From Anaerolineaceae bacterium (GTDB lineage Bacteria; Chloroflexota; Anaerolineae; Anaerolineales; Anaerolineaceae), in contig JAURZL010000018.1 of the NCBI GenBank assembly GCA_030653365.1, positions 248,001-312,000 on the forward strand: 64,000 nt of DNA. The letters are read 5' to 3'. This document shows positions 59,943 through 64,000 of the stretch, piece after piece. Position numbers and translations under genes: made by a program. Numbering within the stretch: position 1 is the first letter of the stretch; the number at the start of each line of letters is the position of its first letter. The notes under the pieces were generated by a model, which was not told where the DNA came from, ran no database searches, and worked only from the letters and a program-made list of their open reading frames with translations.

Positions 59943-59973
59943 GGTGTTAGGTGTTAGGTTTTAGGGATTAGGG
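59943..59973. repeat. Heptamer tandem mini-repeats, set 2
   Basis: GGTGTTA, GGTGTTA, GGTTTTA, GGGATTA, GGG: a 7-bp period over 31 bases, directly after the capsid gene. Confidence 0.7.
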
Positions 59974-59985
59974 AAAGAAAGAAGA

Positions 59986-60020
59986 GGGCAAAGCATTTGA
60001 AGAACACAAATGCTTTGCCC
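59986..60020. repeat. REP-like hairpin GGGCAAAGCATTTG
   Basis: GGGCAAAGCATTTG and CAAATGCTTTGCCC, a 14-bp perfect stem with a 7-base loop. The same family as 52229-52292 and 60270-60304. It might terminate transcription of the head genes, but no T run follows. Confidence 0.7.
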
Positions 60021-60048
60021 ATACAAGAGAAATAAGAGAAGGAGAGGA

Positions 60049-60246
60049 ATGATGGAGAAGTGGAAGTTGCTTTTGGGGTCGAGGAAGTTTTGGGCGGCTT
60101 TTGTGGGGCTGCTGTTTTTGGTGATCCGGAATTTTGATCCGGGGTTTGATGTGCCGGAGAGTGAGACGGTGGCGTTTGTTTCGATTCTGGCAGCGTATAT
60201 TCTGGGGGTGGCGCTGGAGGATGGGATGAGAGCTCGTAGCTCGTAG
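60049..60246 (+). CDS. Small membrane protein, holin-like
   Basis: A 65-residue protein MMEKWKLLLGSRKFWAAFVG onward. Two hydrophobic segments (KFWAAFVGLLFLVIRNF and VAFVSILAAYILGVALEDG) are separated by a short loop, the plan of a class II holin. GGAGAGGA is close to the ATG; the next ATG at 60052 is also possible. The endolysin follows. The last residues (RARSS) come from a heptamer repeat, so the true C-terminus may have been altered by it. Confidence 0.6.
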   Translation: MMEKWKLLLGSRKFWAAFVGLLFLVIRNFDPGFDVPESETVAFVSILAAYILGVALEDGMRARSS

Positions 60247-60261
60247 CTCGTAGCTTGTAGC
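60231..60261. repeat. Heptamer tandem mini-repeats, set 3
   Basis: AGCTCGT, AGCTCGT, AGCTCGT, AGCTTGT, AGC: 7-bp period, overlapping the stop codon of the holin-like gene. Confidence 0.75.
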
Positions 60262-60269
60262 AAAAGAGG

Positions 60270-60304
60270 GGGCAAAGCATTCTAAGAACGGGAATGCTTT
60301 GCCC
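60270..60304. repeat. REP-like hairpin GGGCAAAGCATTC
   Basis: GGGCAAAGCATTC and GAATGCTTTGCCC, a 13-bp perfect stem. Third member of the GCTTTGCCC family in this window, in the gap before the endolysin. Confidence 0.75.
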
Positions 60305-60327
60305 TTACGGGATAGAGGAGATTGTGT

Positions 60328-61143
60328 ATGAATGATTATTGTTTAGGGGTGGATGTGTCGAGTTGGCAGCCTAAGGTGGATTGGGGACTGCTGTATGAGA
60401 AGGGTGTGCGCTTTGCGATTATCAAATTGTCGCAAGGGAATTACTCGTATGATCGGTACACCAGAGATCATGTAAAAGGTGCCAGGGATGCCGGCATGGT
60501 GGTGGGGTTGTATCACTGGCATGATCCGCTGTGCAATGTGCAGAGTCAGGTGGACTTCATCAGGAATTGTTTGATTGGGATCGATTACGATTTCTTCGCT
60601 GTAGATGTTGAGCAATATTGGGGGGATTGGGAGGAATGGCGCAAAGGATATATCACCAAAAAGCTGGGGGCTGCGACGATCTCGGTATCGAGTCACCAAC
60701 TGGCGAGTGAAATCAAGAAGGCCACTGGCAAAAAGACAATGATCTATACCAGGGCAAGTTTTGTCAAGGAGCATGCGCCGGCCATGCAAGTGTGGTTGAA
60801 GGATTGGGATCTGTGGCTGGCGCATTACCCATATCGATCGGGGAGAGTGTCGGTCAGTTGGGAAGGATTGAAGGCTTCCCATCTGCCATCGATTCCGGGA
60901 CCTTCGATTCCCACCAACTGCCGGGAATGGAAGATCTGGCAATTTTCGGGGGATAAGTTTGTACTGCCGGGCGTAAGTACTCCGCTTGATTTGAATTACT
61001 TCCATGGGAATGAGAAAGAAATGCGTACCTGGTTGGGATTAAACGTTGAAACATCTCAACCAATTGAGATGGATTTTGAAAGCATGGTGAGATTGCTATG
61101 GCAAGCTCATCCTGAATTACACAAAGAAGAGGTGAAAGCATGA
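60328..61143 (+). CDS. GH25 lysozyme (endolysin)
   Basis: A 271-residue glycoside hydrolase family 25 enzyme. LGVDVSSWQPKVDWGLLYEK is the first catalytic Asp region, RFAIIKLSQGNYSYD follows, then VVGLYHWHDP, and FFAVDVEQYWGDW with the Asp and Glu of the active site, then MIYTRASFVK and WQFSGDKFVLPGVSTPLDLNYF. The start at 60328 follows GAGGAGATTGT. It cleaves cell-wall glycan at lysis or is carried on the virion. The last 40 residues are a short tail with no cell-wall-binding repeat. Stop overlaps the next ATG. Confidence 0.9.
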   Translation: MNDYCLGVDVSSWQPKVDWGLLYEKGVRFAIIKLSQGNYSYDRYTRDHVKGARDAGMVVGLYHWHDPLCNVQSQVDFIRNCLIGIDYDFFAVDVEQYWGDWEEWRKGYITKKLGAATISVSSHQLASEIKKATGKKTMIYTRASFVKEHAPAMQVWLKDWDLWLAHYPYRSGRVSVSWEGLKASHLPSIPGPSIPTNCREWKIWQFSGDKFVLPGVSTPLDLNYFHGNEKEMRTWLGLNVETSQPIEMDFESMVRLLWQAHPELHKEEVKA

Positions 61144-61379
61144 CAGAAAAAATTGAAACCAAACCAAGAGAAAAAAAGGAAAAACTGGCGGTGATCAAAG
61201 TTGATGACAAAGGCGAAATCAGACCTGAAAAAAAGACTGGTATTCCTGCTCCGGTCCTGGCACTTGCCGAAGAATTGAAAATTGATCCGGAGAATTTGCT
61301 GGGGTGGAATGTCTATCCTGATCGGGTAGTGATTATCAGCATGAACGGAATGAAATTCTCGTCTGCCATAAAGCGATGA
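61140..61379 (+). CDS. Small phage protein, unknown
   Basis: A 79-residue protein with a Lys/Glu-rich N-terminus and a C-terminal domain (VLALAEELKIDPENLLGWNV, then RVVIISMNGMKF) that looks like a small compact beta/alpha fold. It overlaps the endolysin stop by four bases, so it is translationally coupled. No family known to me. Confidence 0.6.
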   Translation: MTEKIETKPREKKEKLAVIKVDDKGEIRPEKKTGIPAPVLALAEELKIDPENLLGWNVYPDRVVIISMNGMKFSSAIKR

Positions 61380-61399
61380 CAGACCTTTGGAGGTGAAAC

Positions 61400-61813
61400 A
61401 TGGATCAAAGTCTTGAAGAGATCCGGGAGCGGGTCAAGATGTTCCTGATGGATGTTGGCGGTTTGATCTGGGATAATCCCACACTGGATGAATCCATTCG
61501 ACAGGCAATCAGGGATCTGCAGGTGGTGACACCAATCACATTGACACTGGAGGGTCTTGATGGGGCTATTGTGACGGTGCTGGAAATGGGCATGGATGGG
61601 TTGATCGTGCGGGGTGCGGCTGTGTATGCGCTCGAGATGAGGATGATTGATCGGGCGGATACGTTTGAGCTGAACCAAACCGGATTGGATATGTCCAACC
61701 TGATAGAGAAAATCAAATCCCAATACCTGATCGAAGTCCAGAAAATACGAACTCGCCAATTCCAGATGAGCGCAAGCGTCCCTTACTTCACCCTGCCTGA
61801 TCCGGAGGTGTGA
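61400..61813 (+). CDS. Phage structural accessory protein, unknown
   Basis: A 137-residue protein. SIRQAIRDLQ and TLTLEGLDGAIVTVLEMGMD, then VRGAAVYALEMRMIDRADTF are a pattern found in phage connector or adaptor proteins of siphoviruses. GGAGGTGAAAC precedes the ATG. It lies before the tail-type gene, the usual place of a head-tail connector. Confidence 0.6.
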   Translation: MDQSLEEIRERVKMFLMDVGGLIWDNPTLDESIRQAIRDLQVVTPITLTLEGLDGAIVTVLEMGMDGLIVRGAAVYALEMRMIDRADTFELNQTGLDMSNLIEKIKSQYLIEVQKIRTRQFQMSASVPYFTLPDPEV

Positions 61814-61814
61814 C

Positions 61815-63146
61815 ATGGAAGAACTGGTATTGAAAGTTGGATCTACACAAGTCCATTTGAGCGGCGTGGGGATTGTTGCTCCGGTTAAGGGATGCCGGCG
61901 AAGTCTGCCAAAAGGGTCTGGGCAAACCTGTATCGAAAAAATAGAGGTGATTCTTCATGGGATGCCTGAAGTAGTTGATGATTGGTTGAAAATGATGGAA
62001 GCATTGTTCTCCCGAGTAAATCTGGGAGAACAAGCTATTCTTTCTCTGACACCAGTTGCCAACCTGCAAGAGTATGAGAGTAAAGTGATCAGCGGTCGAT
62101 TGGAATTATTGGGGAAAGGGACCATGGATTTAAAGCGGGGAGGGATGGGAGTTTCCCTGGAGTTGATTCGGGAGAATTTTTGGGAAGGAATTGGAGATTG
62201 GGTCCCGTTAAGTAATATTCATGGGACTAATATTATCAATGGACTTCGGATTGATAATGAGTACAGCGAAAATGATACTTGCTTTAATTATGCAACTATA
62301 AACGGGGAAGACATTGACGGGGAGGTTCCGGCTCCTGCAACTGTGATCATAAAACATGAAGACTTAACCAATACAGCTCCCTTTGGAAATATTCTTGTCA
62401 GTAATGAGATCATATCTACGATGCTGCCTGGTGATACTTTCATTGATGGATCCCAGGGATCCAGTCTACTAAACTGGGGAGCTGTCATGAATGCTGATGC
62501 AAGTAATGGTATTTATGGTTTAGTACAATGGGATGTGACCATCCCTTTGAAAATTGTTCAGTTTAACATTGATAACGCTATCGCTGGGAGAATTGCTGGC
62601 CGGTTAGTACGGCCAGTGCTCAGAATGAAAGATTTTGTTACAACGAATGATTATTGGATCAGGTGCAAGGTCAGCCAGGGTGATGCTGTGGAGTATTCCA
62701 GGTGGCAAAAAATAGAAGTAAATAAAAAAATGGTGATATTACCTGCAATGCATATCCCTCCCCGGGATCTGAAATCTACTGAATTAGTAGATGTACTTTT
62801 CGCATTTGAAGCCCAAAGAAATGTAAGCGGTTCGCATGTTCTAACAATTGATGATATTGATTTCCTGCCTCTGGATGGGTACAGACATTATTACAACCTG
62901 GGCGATTATGGGTTAGCCTGGAATGAAACTTTGTATGACGAAATCATGAATGATTTGATTTATTCAATTCCAGGCGGATATGAAAAGAGAATTTTATCTC
63001 ATCAGGCCACTGGAAAAGGGATCTGGTTGATGCCAGGCAAGGATCAATGCATTCGGGTCAAGTGGGATACCAGTAGTGGAAACTGTATAACAAAACAACA
63101 AATGAAACTCATGCTGAGATATAGACCTAGAAGGATTAATATCTAA
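61815..63146 (+). CDS. Phage tail-type protein
   Basis: A 443-residue protein. The first 120 residues (VILHGMPEVVDDWLKMMEAL, EQAILSLTPVANLQEYES) form one domain. The middle has LSNIHGTNIINGLRIDNE and VPAPATVIIKHEDL, a beta-rich style often seen in phage tail proteins, and the C-terminus has YHYYNLGDYGLAWNE-like aromatic clusters and a beta sandwich. It starts 1 base after the previous gene and its stop overlaps the next ATG. The exact tail part is not recognised. Confidence 0.6.
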   Translation: MEELVLKVGSTQVHLSGVGIVAPVKGCRRSLPKGSGQTCIEKIEVILHGMPEVVDDWLKMMEALFSRVNLGEQAILSLTPVANLQEYESKVISGRLELLGKGTMDLKRGGMGVSLELIRENFWEGIGDWVPLSNIHGTNIINGLRIDNEYSENDTCFNYATINGEDIDGEVPAPATVIIKHEDLTNTAPFGNILVSNEIISTMLPGDTFIDGSQGSSLLNWGAVMNADASNGIYGLVQWDVTIPLKIVQFNIDNAIAGRIAGRLVRPVLRMKDFVTTNDYWIRCKVSQGDAVEYSRWQKIEVNKKMVILPAMHIPPRDLKSTELVDVLFAFEAQRNVSGSHVLTIDDIDFLPLDGYRHYYNLGDYGLAWNETLYDEIMNDLIYSIPGGYEKRILSHQATGKGIWLMPGKDQCIRVKWDTSSGNCITKQQMKLMLRYRPRRINI

Positions 63147-64000
63147 TGCAAGTAATCATAAAAGATCGATTCAGTGAGCTTAATCCGCTGGTGAAAAATT
63201 GGAAAGTAAAAAAATTATATTGGGCTCTACCTGGTGGCTGTAGAGAAGCTGAATTAGAAGCGCAACCAAAAGATATTCGAGATAATTTAGAACAGATTTT
63301 AGATGGGTTGGGAAAGTCTGTGGATATTCTCGATGACTTTGGCCAGAATATTTGGAATGGGTTTGTAAATGAAATCGAGATCCAATTAGGATCCACAGCC
63401 ATGCGTGTCAGCCTTGACCAATTTGCGAATCGAGTGGCGATCCGGTATGTTGACCTGAAACCATCGGCACCATGGTCAAAGGAAGATGGGATCACCAATT
63501 TTGTCGAAGATCAAGTGATGGTTCAACGGTTCGGGAAAAAAGAATGGATGGGGTTCCTTCCGAATGGGACACCTGGGCAGGCTCTGAATGCTGCCCAAAC
63601 CTGGTTGAAAGAAAAAACGAATTTTAAGAAAAGATTGGTTTTAGGCGAAATCGATTATAACAAGGTGATTTATCATTTGAAGGGCTGGTGGGAAACTTTA
63701 GATTGGATATTTTATGAGCAGGATGAGGGATTTATCGGGCATTTAGATGAGGGAAAAAGCTTTTATGCGTTTGGTAATACCAGTACATCTACAAAAATTG
63801 CACAAAAATTTATTGTGCCGGCTGGGGGTCTGCTGACCAGGGAAATCTGGCTGCGGGTCGGGAAGAAATTGGAACCGGTTGATAATGTGATTCTTGAGAT
63901 AATAGCAGACTCCGGAGGCAATCCAGGAACTACAGTTCTGGCAAGTGGTTCTGTAGCAGGGACGCTATTAACTGGCGGGTATAACTGGATACGCTTTGAG
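63146..64000 (+). CDS. Phage tail-associated protein, cut by the right edge
   Basis: An open frame from the ATG at 63146 (overlapping the previous TAA) runs to the end of the window, 285 codons without a stop. It begins MQVIIKDRFSELNPLVKNWK and contains LLTREIWLRVGKKLEPVDNV and ADSGGNPGTTVLASGSVAG, a beta-sandwich (carbohydrate-binding or tail-fibre style) near the end. Most likely a tail or baseplate component. The C-terminus lies outside the window. Confidence 0.6.
   Translation, partial: MQVIIKDRFSELNPLVKNWKVKKLYWALPGGCREAELEAQPKDIRDNLEQILDGLGKSVDILDDFGQNIWNGFVNEIEIQLGSTAMRVSLDQFANRVAIRYVDLKPSAPWSKEDGITNFVEDQVMVQRFGKKEWMGFLPNGTPGQALNAAQTWLKEKTNFKKRLVLGEIDYNKVIYHLKGWWETLDWIFYEQDEGFIGHLDEGKSFYAFGNTSTSTKIAQKFIVPAGGLLTREIWLRVGKKLEPVDNVILEIIADSGGNPGTTVLASGSVAGTLLTGGYNWIRFE

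Noticed and set aside
1-64000. CRISPR arrays, tRNA and rRNA genes
   Set aside because: No series of regularly spaced identical repeats with unique spacers was found (the 69-bp units at 36510-39170 are coding), and no GTTCRANYC arm in a cloverleaf context was seen.

Overview
The window looks like a chromosomal contig from a moderately AT-rich bacterium, most likely a member of the Chloroflexota (Anaerolineae-like). The taxonomic hint is weak. It rests on TPTPTP-rich lipoproteins and on intergenic spacers crowded with hairpin and heptamer repeats. No rRNA or tRNA gene was recognised.

Layout. (1) 1-2.1 kb: a minus-strand module of mobile-element type. It has a truncated ArdC-like antirestriction protein, three small unknown proteins and a SLOG/DprA-like Rossmann protein, driven from an AT-rich region with two identical-core palindromes. 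(2) 2.16-4.5 kb: about 2.3 kb with no credible gene but with internal repeats. Two copies of a 55-bp hairpin show compensatory base changes, so this may be a structured RNA. (3) 4.2-17.3 kb: single genes or pairs (unknown protein, tandem lipoproteins, zinc-ribbon/SHOCT protein, DUF6602-like, YbjQ-like, UDG-like and others), separated by dispersed repeats and long perfect hairpins in a cassette-like layout. (4) 17.3-21.4 kb: a two-gene DUF4132 operon. (5) 21.7-35.2 kb: a compact defence island. It has DUF7662, a MutY-like glycosylase, a UvrD-like helicase, an RpoD-like sigma factor, a NERD-nuclease/helicase fusion, DrmB and DrmA (the DISARM core), and a Dcm-type C5 methyltransferase overlapping an EcoRII-like endonuclease. 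(6) 35.3-40.9 kb: a radical-SAM-like protein with unusual cysteine spacing, a BspA-type leucine-rich-repeat protein, two paralogs starting with a KIRTDFV-x-NSS motif, and a protein with an internal duplication. (7) 41.2-49.6 kb: a type III-like restriction operon (helicase-nuclease, GmrSD-like DUF262 protein, adenine methyltransferase, small PD-(D/E)xK-like nuclease) followed by a gene fragment. (8) 49.7-53.2 kb: a TPR protein, an M20/M42-like peptidase and an EEP-family nuclease/phosphatase. (9) 53.5-64.0 kb: the head and lysis region of a tailed prophage, cut by the window edge.

How the parts fit. The central 27 kb reads as stacked anti-phage systems beside a prophage and a mobile module. 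DrmA, DrmB and the NERD-helicase form one minus-strand operon. The C5 methyltransferase diverges from drmA and is coupled to an EcoRII-like nuclease, so one methylase could serve both a DISARM-like system and a classical R-M pair. The MutY-like glycosylase could repair the T:G mismatches that 5-methylcytosine deamination creates. The sigma factor inside the island overlaps a palindrome at its start codon and may be a dedicated regulator. Functions are assigned from motifs read by eye; no database search was run.
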